This document shows, piece after piece, positions 17,741 to 28,263 of a DNA stretch of 64,000 bases (position 1 is the first letter of the stretch; each line of letters starts with the position of its first letter). The notes under the pieces were generated by a model that saw nothing but the letters and a program-made list of their open reading frames with translations, searched no databases and was not told the origin of the DNA. The stretch lies in assembly GCF_023213175.1 (NCBI RefSeq), contig NZ_CP093312.1, forward strand, positions 496,001 to 560,000, read 5' to 3'. A program made the translations under genes and the position numbers. Source of the DNA: Sulfurovum sp. XGS-02 (lineage in GTDB: Bacteria > Campylobacterota > Campylobacteria > Campylobacterales > Sulfurovaceae).

Positions 17741-20700
17741 ATGTCAGAAGAACCAAAAGCCAAACCTCAATTTACCCATCTTCATTTACATACCGAATAT
17801 TCGCTGCTTGATGGCGCAAATAAGATCAAGGCTCTTGCCAAAAAGATCAAAGAGCAGGGGATGACCTCTGTGGCTATGACGGACCATGGTAATATGTTCG
17901 GTACCATTGACTTTTACAATACCATGCGTAATGAGGGGATCAAACCGATCATCGGGATGGAAGCGTACGTACACAACCAGCCGGACCTGGGAGATAAATC
18001 TATACGACAGCGTTTTCACCTCTGTCTCTATGCCAAGAATGAAGTGGGGTATAAAAACCTGATGTACCTGAGTTCACGTGCTTATATCGACGGGTTTTAC
18101 TACTACCCCCGTATCAACTGGGACCTTCTTAAAGAGAACAGTGAAGGGCTTATCTGCTCTTCTGCCTGTCTGCAAGGGGAAGTCAACTGGCATATGAACC
18201 TTTCAAAGAGAAATGTGAAGTTCGGTGCCAAAGGGTATGATGAGGCAAAAAAAGTGGCCTTGAAATATAAAGAAGTCTTTGGTGATGATTTTTACCTTGA
18301 GTTGATGCGTCACGGAATTGGTGATCAGCACCGAATCGATAAGCAGATCATACAACTCTCGCAAGAGACGGGTATCAAGATCGTAGCGACCAATGATACA
18401 CATTATACAGAACAGAAAGATGCCGATGCCCATGAAGCATTTATGTGTATTGCCATGAACAAACTCTATGATGATCCCAACCGTCTACGCCATTCGGTCC
18501 ATGAGTTCTATGTGAAATCACCAGAGCAGATGGCGGAACTTTTTGCAGATATCCCTGAAGCTATTGAAAGTACCCAGGAGATCGCGGATAAATGTAACCT
18601 GGAGATCAAACTGGGTGACCCTACACCGCCTAACTTCAAATTTGCAAGGGAACGTGCAGCAGCCATTGGTCTAGATCTTCCTGAACCGGATAAAGAGTAC
18701 TCTTTAGAGAATGACAAAGTGCTTTTCATAGAAGAGTCACGCAGAGGACTTGAAAAACGTTTGGAGATCGTGCCTGAAGAGAAGCACCAAGAGTATAGAG
18801 ATAGACTGCAGGTGGAGATCGATATCATCAACAATATGAAGTTCCCGGGCTATATGCTGATCGTTTGGGATTTCGTGGACGCGGCTAAGCAGATGGGTAT
18901 ACCGGTAGGGCCTGGACGTGGGTCAGCTGCAGGTTCACTTGTCGCCTATTCGCTAAAGATCACAGATATCGACCCTATGCCGTACGGCCTGCTCTTTGAG
19001 CGTTTCTTGAATCCTGAGCGTATCTCCATGCCGGATATCGATATGGATTTCTGTCAGGCGCGCCGTCAGGAGATACTTGACTATGTGGTTGAAAAATACG
19101 GACGGGTCAATGTGGCGCAGATTATCACTTTTGGTAAACTGCTTGCCAAAGGGGTGATCCGTGATGTTGCGCGTGTTCTTGATATGCCTTACTCCAAGGC
19201 AGATGCCATGGCCAAGCTTATCCCGGACGAGCTGGGGATAGATCTGAAAAACTCTTATGAAAAAGAGCCTAAGATCAAAGAGCTCTTAGAGAGTGATCCT
19301 CAGGCAAAACGTACCTGGGAGTATGCACTCGCACTTGAAGGTCTGAACCGTAATGCAGGAACACATGCCGCAGGTGTGGTGATCTCCAATGAACCGCTTT
19401 GGCAGAAAACACCTCTATTTAAACCTACAGGTCTTGATACACTTGCAACACAGTACAGTGGAAAATATGTAGAAGATGTGGATCTCATCAAGTTTGACTT
19501 TTTGGGGCTGAAAACACTTACGGTCATAGAAGAGGCACTGAAGCTCGTAGAGAAGAGACATGGCAAGCGTATCAACTTTGTCGAAGAGAATATTGAAGAC
19601 AAAGAGGTCTATGATTATATCAGTACCGGCGAGACCCTAGGGCTCTTCCAGATAGAATCAGCTGGTATGCAGGACCTGGCCAAAAAATTGAAGCCGAATG
19701 GATTTGAGGATGTGATTGCGATGCTCGCACTTTACCGTCCCGGACCGATGGAGTCAGGAATGCTTGATGACTTTGTCGAGCGTAAGCACGGTCGGGCAGA
19801 GATCACGTATGCTTTCCCTGAACTTGAGCCTATCCTCAAACCGACCTATGGGGTGATCGTATACCAGGAGCAGGTTATGCAGATCGTGCAGACCATTGGT
19901 GGGTTTAGTCTTGGTGGTGCGGACCTGGTACGTAGGGCGATGGGTAAAAAGATCAAAGAGGAGATGGATAAACTCAAAGGACAGTTTGCTGATGGTGCTG
20001 CTCAGAAAGGTTTTGACAGAGAAAAAGCAGCAGATCTTTTCGATCTTATCGTAAAATTTGCAGGCTACGGTTTCAACAAATCCCACTCGGCTGCGTATGC
20101 GATGATCACATTTTATACTTCTTACTTGAAGCATTACTATCCTACGGAGTTCATGGCGGCTATCCTTACACTGGAAAAGAACAATACAGACAAAGTCGTT
20201 AAATATGTAGATGAACTCAAACGTATGGGTATTCAGCTTCTTCCACCGGATATCAATAAATCCGGGCTTGTATTTGAAGCACGTAAGGTGGATGGTGATG
20301 AGGTCGTTATGTTCGGTATGGGTGCCATTAAAGGTGCAGGAGATATTGCCATCAAGAGTATGCTTAAAGCACGGGAAAATGGGGAGTTCAAAGACTTTTC
20401 TGACTTTGTTTCACGTATTGATTCGAGTAAAGTGAACAAAAAGGTCATTGAATCGCTGATCAAGGCAGGGGCATTAGACAGTTTTGGATACAGCCGTAAA
20501 GCGATGCTTTCACAGATCGAAGAGATCATTGAGGCTGCAAAAAAAGCAGGAGATGCGAAAAAACAAGCTGTAGGCTCTCTTTTTGGTGAAGGCGAAGAGA
20601 TGACCGCGGTGACACTGGACCTTTCCCATATGGGTGAATTTGAACCCATGGAAATCCTGGAGATGGAAAAAGAGTCGCTAGGTTTCTATGTCTCAGGCCA

Positions 20701-21310
20701 TCCACTTGATAAGTATCGTGAAACACTCGATGAGATCAACTATACACTCAGTTCGGAGATAGATGATCTGGCTGATGGATCACAGGCAATGTTCATCGGT
20801 AAAATTGAAGAGATCACAGAGAAGATAAGTAAAAAAGGGAACAAGTTCGGTATCGCCAATATCATGGACCTGCACGGTAACATTGAACTGATGCTCTTTG
20901 AGAACCGTCTGAAAGAACTCGAAGAGGATTTTGATCTCAGCAAACCGATTGCGTTTAAAGTGAAGATCACCAAAGACGGTGATTTTACACGTATGAATAT
21001 ATTGAAGATTTCAAGTATGAAAGATGCGAAAAAGACCAAGGTTAAAGTAGAAAAAGAGGTCAAACATGTCGAAGAACCTGTACAACCTCCGCTGATTCTC
21101 TCGCTAAACCTCATGCCTGATGCAAAGATCGTCGAAGAACTGATGTGTCTGGTTGACAAATACCCTGGAAAACGTCCGTTAGAAGTTCATATTAAATCGA
21201 AGCTTGCAGATGTAGTGATAGAGTCAAAGTTAAAGGTGAGTGAACTGATTATGGAAGAGGCAAAAGAGCTTGGGGTTTATTTGGAAGAGCCTTTAGCTGT
21301 CGAAGGATAA
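17741..21310 (+). CDS. dnaE: DNA polymerase III alpha subunit
   Basis: The replicative polymerase catalytic subunit, 1189 residues from the chosen start. It has an N-terminal PHP domain (TEYSLLDGANKIK, MTDHGNMFG), a C-family polymerase core with the catalytic aspartates in PDIDMDF, the PGRGSAAGS motif, a helix-hairpin-helix region and a C-terminal OB fold (about 990-1075). The ATG at 17741 is preferred because it has AAGG 6 nt upstream and MSEEPKAKPQFTHLHLHTEYS matches family N termini. A TTG 36 nt upstream would overlap the promoter. Confidence 0.97.
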   Translation: MSEEPKAKPQFTHLHLHTEYSLLDGANKIKALAKKIKEQGMTSVAMTDHGNMFGTIDFYNTMRNEGIKPIIGMEAYVHNQPDLGDKSIRQRFHLCLYAKNEVGYKNLMYLSSRAYIDGFYYYPRINWDLLKENSEGLICSSACLQGEVNWHMNLSKRNVKFGAKGYDEAKKVALKYKEVFGDDFYLELMRHGIGDQHRIDKQIIQLSQETGIKIVATNDTHYTEQKDADAHEAFMCIAMNKLYDDPNRLRHSVHEFYVKSPEQMAELFADIPEAIESTQEIADKCNLEIKLGDPTPPNFKFARERAAAIGLDLPEPDKEYSLENDKVLFIEESRRGLEKRLEIVPEEKHQEYRDRLQVEIDIINNMKFPGYMLIVWDFVDAAKQMGIPVGPGRGSAAGSLVAYSLKITDIDPMPYGLLFERFLNPERISMPDIDMDFCQARRQEILDYVVEKYGRVNVAQIITFGKLLAKGVIRDVARVLDMPYSKADAMAKLIPDELGIDLKNSYEKEPKIKELLESDPQAKRTWEYALALEGLNRNAGTHAAGVVISNEPLWQKTPLFKPTGLDTLATQYSGKYVEDVDLIKFDFLGLKTLTVIEEALKLVEKRHGKRINFVEENIEDKEVYDYISTGETLGLFQIESAGMQDLAKKLKPNGFEDVIAMLALYRPGPMESGMLDDFVERKHGRAEITYAFPELEPILKPTYGVIVYQEQVMQIVQTIGGFSLGGADLVRRAMGKKIKEEMDKLKGQFADGAAQKGFDREKAADLFDLIVKFAGYGFNKSHSAAYAMITFYTSYLKHYYPTEFMAAILTLEKNNTDKVVKYVDELKRMGIQLLPPDINKSGLVFEARKVDGDEVVMFGMGAIKGAGDIAIKSMLKARENGEFKDFSDFVSRIDSSKVNKKVIESLIKAGALDSFGYSRKAMLSQIEEIIEAAKKAGDAKKQAVGSLFGEGEEMTAVTLDLSHMGEFEPMEILEMEKESLGFYVSGHPLDKYRETLDEINYTLSSEIDDLADGSQAMFIGKIEEITEKISKKGNKFGIANIMDLHGNIELMLFENRLKELEEDFDLSKPIAFKVKITKDGDFTRMNILKISSMKDAKKTKVKVEKEVKHVEEPVQPPLILSLNLMPDAKIVEELMCLVDKYPGKRPLEVHIKSKLADVVIESKLKVSELIMEEAKELGVYLEEPLAVEG

Positions 21311-21351
21311 ACTCATTCAACAAATATGTTTATAATTCAAAAGGAAAGAAT

Positions 21352-22044
21352 ATGCTCAAAAATATGTTAGTGGTTTTATCTTTATTTACTTTTACGTTTG
21401 CAGAACAAAATAGAGCTATGATACATGCACATAGTATTGATATCAGCTACACTGCAGAAGATGGAACAGTTAAAAAAACAACAATCGCTAGAGATTCTGA
21501 CTTAAGATGCCGTAAGATACCTTTTAATGCAAGAGAGTATTGGGATGGCTCGTATGCCAGTAGAGATGTGGCAGAATATTGTAAAAAAACATTTATTACT
21601 GCTGCTGGAAAACTCTCTCCGATGAAGATGCATAAAGATATTGAAACTTTTGGAGAGCTTGAAGTATTGGAGTTTCTTGAAGAGATGCAGGATGACAAGG
21701 AGATGCTGTTCGTAGACAGCAGAAAGACACAATGGTTTAATAGTTTGACCATACCTTCGGCGATCAATATACCTTTTATCTACTTTACCGAACGAGACAA
21801 GTGGATTGAAGAGAAGAAAGAAGCATTCAAACGTTTTGGGGTTAAAGGTGATAAAGCTCCTTATGATTTCTCAAAAGCTAAGACTATCCTATTCTTTTGT
21901 AATGGTGTTTGGTGCAGACAGTCACCACAAATGATAGAAGCTCTTTTAGAGTTAGGCTACCCACCGAAAAAGATGAAGTGGTATCGTGGTGGTATGCAAA
22001 GTTGGTTGAGTGTCGGTATGACCTCTACACGGACAGCAGAGTAA
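21352..22044 (+). CDS. Exported rhodanese-domain protein
   Basis: The 230-residue protein begins with a signal peptide (MLKNMLVVLSLFTFTFA) and has one rhodanese domain in its C-terminal half (about 105-225). The active-site loop reads FFCNGVWCRQS, with catalytic C183 and a second cysteine, C188, giving a CxxxxC pair that could form a disulfide in the periplasm. The N-terminal part (about 20-100) contains two more cysteines and is unassigned. It follows dnaE by 42 nt. A role in periplasmic sulfur transfer or thiol chemistry is a reasonable inference in a sulfur-metabolising organism, but the substrate is unknown. Confidence 0.82.
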   Translation: MLKNMLVVLSLFTFTFAEQNRAMIHAHSIDISYTAEDGTVKKTTIARDSDLRCRKIPFNAREYWDGSYASRDVAEYCKKTFITAAGKLSPMKMHKDIETFGELEVLEFLEEMQDDKEMLFVDSRKTQWFNSLTIPSAINIPFIYFTERDKWIEEKKEAFKRFGVKGDKAPYDFSKAKTILFFCNGVWCRQSPQMIEALLELGYPPKKMKWYRGGMQSWLSVGMTSTRTAE

Positions 22045-22146
22045 CCAGTTAATAATCATTGATATTAGGTAAGATGATAAAAGCGTATCGCAAGTTATCA
22101 ATGAAGGTTATACCAAGCCTTTAATCTTGTTTTTATTCATATGTAT

Positions 22147-22152
22147 TATAAT
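22147..22152 (+). promoter_or_regulatory. Predicted -10 box for the DUF302-like gene
   Basis: TATAAT within ATTATAATAACC lies 29 bases before the ATG at 22181, whose ribosome site is AAAGGA. Confidence 0.55.
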
Positions 22153-22180
22153 AACCCCTTATTCATACTAAAGGACAATA

Positions 22181-22789
22181 ATGAAATTTATTAAAGGTTT
22201 GTTTACATTTGTAGGAGCAGTCGTTGTTATTGGTTTTATTTTTGCATTTGTGAAGTTTGATCTGGGTATAAAGATCGGACAGGTAAGTAAACTTGATCCT
22301 CAGGCATTACCGGAGTACATGAAAATGTTTGATAAAGTACTCGAAACAGGAGATCCGGCAAAAGGGATGATCCGAAAAGTAAAAATGGTGATACCTGAAG
22401 GCATGACAAAACAAGAAGCCTTCGAGAATGCTTTAGAGATCATGGATGAAACAGCAAGTGAGTATGGCATGGCATTGGTAGATAGTAAAACGATGCCTAG
22501 ACACGGGAAGCTGTTTAAAGATGGTGGGCTTCTTACCCATATTCGCTCCTACTGTTCTCCTTATATTGCAGATAAGTTTTTAGGGCATTCTCCAGAGTTT
22601 ATCGGTTTTATGCCATGTAGAATTGGTTTTGTTGAAGAGCCAAACGGAGATATCTATATTTATACGATGAGTATGGAGCTGATGATCAGTGGAGGATATA
22701 AGTTATCCTCTGATCTTTATGAACTTGCGAATGAAGTAAGAACAGGTATGTATACGATGATGGAAAATGCTGCTGCGGGAGACTTTTAG
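22181..22789 (+). CDS. Membrane-anchored DUF302-like protein
   Basis: The 202-residue protein has a single N-terminal membrane segment (about 5-26) and a soluble domain that resembles DUF302. The soluble part includes SYCSPYIADKFL and FMPCRIGFVEEPNGDIYIYTMSMELMI, where the MPCRIGVYE-like segment is the family's recognisable stretch. The function of DUF302 is unknown; members are small alpha/beta proteins often seen near sulfur or redox genes in environmental bacteria. A small unknown gene follows after 29 nt and is probably cotranscribed. Confidence 0.72.
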   Translation: MKFIKGLFTFVGAVVVIGFIFAFVKFDLGIKIGQVSKLDPQALPEYMKMFDKVLETGDPAKGMIRKVKMVIPEGMTKQEAFENALEIMDETASEYGMALVDSKTMPRHGKLFKDGGLLTHIRSYCSPYIADKFLGHSPEFIGFMPCRIGFVEEPNGDIYIYTMSMELMISGGYKLSSDLYELANEVRTGMYTMMENAAAGDF

Positions 22790-22818
22790 CAGATGCGTAC
22801 ATCTTTATCAGGAATGCT

Positions 22819-23265
22819 ATGTCTAAGTTAGAAGATGAAAAAGCATTTACACTCTTAGAACAAGCAGTCTATCGGGCTCAGGGGCTGCTTGAAGAAACAA
22901 AGCACTTTCAACCTTTCTTAATGTTACTAAATGATGCGGGAGAGGTCGAACTTTTTGAAAATGAAGTAAAAGATACGACTGAGAGTTATGCTTTATTGGA
23001 AGATACATTAAAGAAACGCATTAAAGAGGGCGATGTAGATGTGATGGTACTGGCTGTTGATACACTCATACCTGAAAATTTTGTTCAAGATGTTCCAAAT
23101 AGTATACGTTTACATTTAGAAGAAAAAAGTCAAAGAGAGAAGAAGATCGCCGCAAGATTTCTCTATGTGCCTTATGAACTATGTAGAGTAGGGGATGGTG
23201 AAATGTTTGTAAAGCTTCACACTCCGATACCTGTTGGTTTCCCTGCAGAATATATTGTATGCTAA
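22819..23265 (+). CDS. Conserved-looking cytosolic protein of unknown function
   Basis: The 148-residue protein has no signal peptide or membrane segment. It is acidic at the N terminus, with alpha/beta character (FQPFLMLLNDAGEVELFEN, VDVMVLAVDTLIPENF). I do not recognise a domain. The start has AGGA 6 nt upstream. It follows the DUF302-like gene by 29 nt in the same direction, so the two likely form an operon. The next 168 nt, to icd, hold only AT-rich promoter-like sequence. Confidence 0.7.
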   Translation: MSKLEDEKAFTLLEQAVYRAQGLLEETKHFQPFLMLLNDAGEVELFENEVKDTTESYALLEDTLKKRIKEGDVDVMVLAVDTLIPENFVQDVPNSIRLHLEEKSQREKKIAARFLYVPYELCRVGDGEMFVKLHTPIPVGFPAEYIVC

Positions 23266-23433
23266 ATCGCTGTATCATTGTATATATAGTTCATTTAAAC
23301 TATATAAAGGGCAAAATTTGTGTAGTATAGAAACAAATAAATAATATAACTTTTTGATAACACTCCATTTCAATCCAATAATACTAAAATAGTGCTACAA
23401 TCTTTCCATTAATAATCAAACTAAGGAACAGAT

Positions 23434-25617
23434 ATGTCAAACTTACCAAAAATCATATGGTCAAAAATCGATGAGGCGCCGGCACTTGCTACGTATTCAT
23501 TATTACCAATTGTAAATGCATTCACGAAAGAAGCAGGCGTTGAAGTTGTAGAGAGTGACATCTCACTTGCAGGTCGTGTGCTTGCTGCAATGGGTCTTGC
23601 AGAAGATGAACTCTCTAAACTTGGAGAAGTCGTACTTCAACCAGACGGAAACATCATTAAACTTCCAAACATTTCAGCTTCAGTAGGACAGTTAAAAGAC
23701 TGTATCGCTGAGCTTCAAGGTCAAGGTTATGATATCCCTAACTACCCTGAAAATCCGGCTAATGATGAAGAGAAAGCGATCCAGGCAAAATACAGTGTAT
23801 GTCTTGGTTCAGCAGTTAACCCGGTACTAAGAGAAGGGAACTCAGACAGAAGAGCTGCGAAAGCGGTAAAAAGATTTGCACAGAACAACCCACACAGACT
23901 TAAGCCATATGCAGAAAATTCAAAAGCATATGTTGCTCACATGGGTGGAAAGGGTGACTTCTACGGACATGAAAAATCTGTAACATCTACTGCTGACCAA
24001 AAAGTAACGATCGCTCTTAATGGTAAAGAGTTAACTACGATCGATGCATTGGCAGGTGAAGTGCTTGACGGTACATTTATGTCTATTACTGCACTGAGAG
24101 AGTTCTACAAAAAGACTATCCAAGATGCAAAAGAGCAGGGACTTATCTGGTCACTACACTTGAAAGCTACAATGATGAAGATCTCTGACCCGATCATGTT
24201 CGGTCACGCATTTGAAATTTTCTTCGAAGATGTTTTCAATAAATATGCGGATACTTTTGCAGAACTTGGTGTAAATCCAAACCTTGGTATGTCTGACCTT
24301 GAGAAAAAGATCGCTGGTCATGCAAAAGAAGCTGAGATTAAAGCTGACTTCCTAGCAGCTGTTGAAGCAGATGCTCCAAAGATTGCAATGGTTGACTCTG
24401 ATAAAGGTGAAACGAACTTCAACGCATCTAACGATGTGATTATCGATGCTTCTATGCCTGTAGTCGTAAGAGAAGGTGGTAAGCAGTGGGATAGAAATGG
24501 TGATGCGCTTGAGACTGTTGCAGTTATTCCTGATTCTACTTACGGTATGTTCCACGCTGAGATGGTAGCGGACTGTGTGAAAAACGGTCAATACGATGTA
24601 ACTACTATGGGTACAATGCAAAATATCGGACTTATGGCTCAAAAAGCAGAAGAGTACGGTTCTCACCCGACTACTTTCGAACTAGCTGAAGCTGGTACAG
24701 TAACTGTAACAGGTACTGTAGATGGTGAAATGATGAGCTTTGAGTGTGAAGCTGGAGATATCTGGAGACTTGCTAGAACGAAAGATATTCCAGTGAGAGA
24801 CTGGGTAAGATTGACTGTTGAGAGAACAAGAATCGAAGGAATACCAGCTGTATTCTGGTTAGATGAGAACAGAGCACACGATGCAGAGCTTATCAAAAAA
24901 GTAAACGAGTATCTTAAAGAGTATGATACTGATGGTCTAGATATCAGATTCATGAATGTAACGGATGCAACTAGATTTACAAATGAGAGAATCAGAAGAG
25001 GTGAGAACACGATCGCTGTAACTGGTAACGTATTAAGAGACCACTTGACAGATATGTACCCGATCTTGGAGCTTGGAACATCTGCTAAAATGCTTTCTAT
25101 CGTTCCATTGATCGCCGGTGGTGGATTGTTTGAAACAGGTGCTGGTGGATCTGCTCCTAAGCACGTAGACCAGTTCCTTGCAGAGGGTCACTTAAGATGG
25201 GATTCACTTGGTGAGTTCTTGGCATTGGCTGAGTCACTAAGAATGATCGGTCAAAAACATGAAGATGCTAAACTTGCTGCACTTACTGCGGGTCTTGATG
25301 CTGCGAACCAAGGATACCTTGATAACAACAAAGCACCAGGAAGAAAAGTGGGTCAGCCAGACAACAAAGCGTCTCACTTCTTTGTTGCACAATACTGGGC
25401 AGAAGCACTTGCTGAGTCTGACAATGCAGAATTAGCTGCGAAGTTCGCTCCGGTTGCTAAAGCACTCAAAGAGAACGAAGAGAAGATCATGGAAGAGCTT
25501 CTTGCAGTTGAAGGTAAAGCTCAGGATGTTGGTGGTTACTTCCACCCGAACGATGAGCTTGCTGCGAAAGCAATGAGACCATCTGCTACATTGAATGCGA
25601 TCATTGACGCTATCTAA
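23434..25617 (+). CDS. icd: Isocitrate dehydrogenase, NADP-dependent, monomeric type
   Basis: The 727-residue length and sequence (PKIIWSKIDEAPALATYSLLPI at the start; SDRRAAKAVKRFAQ; MSDLEKKI) identify the monomeric IDH-II family, unrelated in size to the dimeric 400-residue enzyme. It interconverts isocitrate and 2-oxoglutarate with NADP; in reductive TCA autotrophs it runs toward isocitrate. The start has AAGGA at good distance. It heads a block of TCA genes. A strong hairpin follows 11 nt after the stop. Confidence 0.97.
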   Translation: MSNLPKIIWSKIDEAPALATYSLLPIVNAFTKEAGVEVVESDISLAGRVLAAMGLAEDELSKLGEVVLQPDGNIIKLPNISASVGQLKDCIAELQGQGYDIPNYPENPANDEEKAIQAKYSVCLGSAVNPVLREGNSDRRAAKAVKRFAQNNPHRLKPYAENSKAYVAHMGGKGDFYGHEKSVTSTADQKVTIALNGKELTTIDALAGEVLDGTFMSITALREFYKKTIQDAKEQGLIWSLHLKATMMKISDPIMFGHAFEIFFEDVFNKYADTFAELGVNPNLGMSDLEKKIAGHAKEAEIKADFLAAVEADAPKIAMVDSDKGETNFNASNDVIIDASMPVVVREGGKQWDRNGDALETVAVIPDSTYGMFHAEMVADCVKNGQYDVTTMGTMQNIGLMAQKAEEYGSHPTTFELAEAGTVTVTGTVDGEMMSFECEAGDIWRLARTKDIPVRDWVRLTVERTRIEGIPAVFWLDENRAHDAELIKKVNEYLKEYDTDGLDIRFMNVTDATRFTNERIRRGENTIAVTGNVLRDHLTDMYPILELGTSAKMLSIVPLIAGGGLFETGAGGSAPKHVDQFLAEGHLRWDSLGEFLALAESLRMIGQKHEDAKLAALTAGLDAANQGYLDNNKAPGRKVGQPDNKASHFFVAQYWAEALAESDNAELAAKFAPVAKALKENEEKIMEELLAVEGKAQDVGGYFHPNDELAAKAMRPSATLNAIIDAI

Positions 25618-25628
25618 GTAGTTATGTA

Positions 25629-25663
25629 TACAAGTATTGTACTTTTTTTGTACAATGCTTGTA
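25629..25663 (+). terminator. Long hairpin after icd with a poly-T loop
   Basis: TACAAGTATTGTAC (25629-25642) pairs with GTACAATGCTTGTA (25650-25663), 14 bp with a G-U type mismatch zone, around a loop of seven Ts. It begins 11 nt after the icd stop. The T-run lies in the loop rather than after the stem, so classical termination is uncertain. A second perfect 7 bp hairpin (TCAGAAC and GTTCTGA, 25702-25718) follows. The remainder of the gap to mdh (25719-25881) has no gene I can support. Confidence 0.6.
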
Positions 25664-25881
25664 ACCAAAATAAAACAAAATTGCGGTATTCTACGCATTC
25701 ATCAGAACATGGTTCTGAACACTTCTTAATTATCTAGTGTAAAAAGATACTTTCGGCACATCTGTGTCATAAACGTAGGGTTGATGTAAACCTCTTTCAT
25801 CGCAAGGCATAATTGATAACAAAAGTTATGAGTTATGTTTTGCTCTGGGGTCCCCTATAGTTCTCACTTAAAAGGATTGTA

Positions 25882-26835
25882 ATGGTAAAAAAAGGTAAAA
25901 AAGTAACGGTAATCGGTGCAGGAAATGTTGGAGCGACAGTAGCATTTATTCTTGCAATGAACGGCGTATGTCACCATGTAGTATTAAGAGACAGAAATAC
26001 TGAGATCGCTAAAGGTAAAGCGTTAGATATGTCACAAGCAGCGAATGCAGCAAGATCACATACCATTGTATCTGTAGCAGAGGATGCTTCAGAAATGGCA
26101 GGATCAGATGTGGTTGTGATCACTGCTGGAAGCCCAAGACAACCGGGGATGAGTAGAGATGATCTGCTTATGATCAATGCAGAGATCACTAAAGAAGTTG
26201 TTGGTGATGTAAAAAAATATGCACCTGATTCGATCATCATTATGGTTTCAAATCCTCTTGATGTCATGACCTATGTGGCACTTAAAGAATCAGGTTTTCC
26301 AAAAGAGAGAGTGGTTGGTATGGCAGGTATTTTGGATTCTGCCAGAATGGCACATTTTATTTTTGAAAAAATAGGTTACGGGGCAGGTCAGATCCGTGCT
26401 TCTGTAATGGGTGGCCATGGAGATGATATGGTACCTCTACCGAAATTCTCGACGGTTGCAGGTGTGCCACTTGTAGACATTTTATCTGAAGAAGATATCA
26501 GTGAAGTGGTTGAAAGAACAAAACATGGCGGGGCAGAGATAGTAGGTTACCTTAAGACAGGATCGGCATATTATGCACCGGCAAAATCTACAGCGATCAT
26601 GGTCGAAGCGATATTGAAAGATACAAAACAAATTCATCCTTGTGCCGTATATCTTGATGGACACTACGGGTATAGTGATGTAGTTTCCGGTGTGCCTGTT
26701 GCACTTGGTGCAAGCGGCGTTGAAAAACTTTTTGAAATGACATTGAATGATGATCAAAAAGAAAGATTTTCAAAAAGTGTTGCTTCTGTTAGAAGTATGA
26801 TCGATGTACTTAAAGAGAAGAATTTTTTTGGCTAA
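25882..26835 (+). CDS. mdh: Malate dehydrogenase (LDH-like type)
   Basis: The 317-residue NAD-dependent enzyme interconverts malate and oxaloacetate. It has the N-terminal dinucleotide motif [11 protein letters not shown], the substrate arginine region [25 protein letters not shown] and the catalytic histidine in [11 protein letters not shown]. The LDH-like group of MDH is typical of this phylum and of many autotrophs. It starts after a long gap with a ribosome site AAAGGA and is followed 9 nt later by the class I fumarase genes, so mdh-fumA-fumB form one operon. Confidence 0.97.
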   Translation: MVKKGKKVTVIGAGNVGATVAFILAMNGVCHHVVLRDRNTEIAKGKALDMSQAANAARSHTIVSVAEDASEMAGSDVVVITAGSPRQPGMSRDDLLMINAEITKEVVGDVKKYAPDSIIIMVSNPLDVMTYVALKESGFPKERVVGMAGILDSARMAHFIFEKIGYGAGQIRASVMGGHGDDMVPLPKFSTVAGVPLVDILSEEDISEVVERTKHGGAEIVGYLKTGSAYYAPAKSTAIMVEAILKDTKQIHPCAVYLDGHYGYSDVVSGVPVALGASGVEKLFEMTLNDDQKERFSKSVASVRSMIDVLKEKNFFG

Positions 26836-26844
26836 AGGTAGTAG

Positions 26845-27696
26845 ATGAGAGAAATTGAATTTGATGTTGTTGTAAAAGCGGTAAAAGATATGATCATGCA
26901 TTGTGGTACGGATCTACCACAAGATACGTATGATGCACTCAAAGCTGCTATGGAGGCTGAAAAGTCACCGGTAAGTAAAGAGGTGATACGCCAGATACTT
27001 GAAAATGCCAACATCGCGAAAGACGAGAAGAGACCGCTTTGTCAAGATACAGGCTTGGCAGTATTTTTTGTAAAGGTCGGGGAAGATGTAGGGATTAAAG
27101 GTGGTCTTCTTAGAGATGCGATCAACAAAGGAACAGAAGAAGGGTACACAGAGGGATATCTAAGAGCGTCAACATGTGAACCGTTCAGCCGTTTGAATCT
27201 AAAAGATACGGTAGGATATAACCTTCCGGCAATTATCCATTTTGACATTGTAGCTGGTGATAAGATCGATATCGAATATGCTGCGAAGGGTGGTGGTTCA
27301 GAGAATGTTTCCCGTGCAAAAGTACTGCCTCCAGCAGCAGGAAAAGACGGAGTTGTTGAGTTTGTAAAAGAGGTGATCTCTGATGCAGGCGGAAACCCAT
27401 GTCCTCCTATTACTGTGGGTGTGGGGATCGGTGGAACATTTGAAAGAGCAGTGATCTCCTCTAAACATGCACTTTTTAGAGACCTTGAAACAACACACGA
27501 AGACCCGGAAATGGCTGAACTTGAAGAGAGAATATTGACTGAGATCAATAATCTAGGTATCGGTGCTATGGGTATGGGTGGAACAAAAACGGCATTGGCT
27601 GTACATATCGAGTCTAACCCTTGTCACATTGCATCACTTCCAGTTTCTGTCAATGTTCAGTGTCACTCATCTAGACATACACATATCACGATATAA
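26845..27696 (+). CDS. fumA: Class I fumarate hydratase, alpha subunit
   Basis: The 283-residue protein corresponds to the N-terminal (catalytic, 4Fe-4S) part of class I fumarase. Cysteines for the oxygen-sensitive cluster are seen in LCQDTGLAVFF (about residue 62) and in the conserved later parts (GGNPCPPITVGVGIGG, NVQCHSSRHT). The C-terminal domain is encoded by the next gene, 9 nt downstream, giving a two-subunit enzyme. It hydrates fumarate to malate; in the reductive cycle it runs from malate to fumarate. Confidence 0.95.
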   Translation: MREIEFDVVVKAVKDMIMHCGTDLPQDTYDALKAAMEAEKSPVSKEVIRQILENANIAKDEKRPLCQDTGLAVFFVKVGEDVGIKGGLLRDAINKGTEEGYTEGYLRASTCEPFSRLNLKDTVGYNLPAIIHFDIVAGDKIDIEYAAKGGGSENVSRAKVLPPAAGKDGVVEFVKEVISDAGGNPCPPITVGVGIGGTFERAVISSKHALFRDLETTHEDPEMAELEERILTEINNLGIGAMGMGGTKTALAVHIESNPCHIASLPVSVNVQCHSSRHTHITI

Positions 27697-27705
27697 GGGG
27701 AAGGA

Positions 27706-28263
27706 ATGGCTACGTATACACTAACAACACCACTGACTTCTGAAGATACAAAAAAACTTGTAGCTGGTGACACTGTTTTACTGAACGGTACTATTTATAC
27801 TGCGAGAGATGCCGCACATAAGAGACTTGTAGAGCTTATCGAAGCCGGCAAAGAATTGCCGTTTGATATAGAAGGCTCTGTGATCTATTTTGTTGGCCCG
27901 ACACCTCCTAAACCAGGTGACCCTATCGGTAGTGCAGGCCCGACGACCTCTTACAGAATGGATACCTATTCCCCAACGATGTTGAAACATGGTTCTAAAG
28001 GGATGATCGGAAAAGGTAAAAGAAACCAGGCGGTTAAGGATGCGTGTGTTGAATACGATGGTATCTATTTTGGTGCTACAGGTGGAGCAGGTGCTTTACT
28101 TGGTAAACAGATCCGTTCAGCAGAAGTGATCGCTTATCCGGAACTTGGTCCGGAAGCTGTAAGAAAGATTACTGTCGAAGATTTCCCTGTCACTGTTGTC
28201 AATGATACCAAAGGTAATGATATCTATCAAATGGGTCGTGCACAGTACGAGGTCAAGGACTAA
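27706..28263 (+). CDS. fumB: Class I fumarate hydratase, beta subunit
   Basis: The 185-residue protein matches the C-terminal swivelling domain of class I fumarases (VYFVGPTPPKPGDPIGSAGPTTSYRMD-like region near residues 60-90, shown here only in part; MIGKGKRN; GATGGAGALLGKQI). It pairs with the alpha subunit encoded 9 nt upstream. The last codons and the stop lie inside the first unit of a short palindromic repeat array: the TAA is part of GGACTAAAGTCC, so the repeat has met the very end of the gene. Confidence 0.95.
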   Translation: MATYTLTTPLTSEDTKKLVAGDTVLLNGTIYTARDAAHKRLVELIEAGKELPFDIEGSVIYFVGPTPPKPGDPIGSAGPTTSYRMDTYSPTMLKHGSKGMIGKGKRNQAVKDACVEYDGIYFGATGGAGALLGKQIRSAEVIAYPELGPEAVRKITVEDFPVTVVNDTKGNDIYQMGRAQYEVKD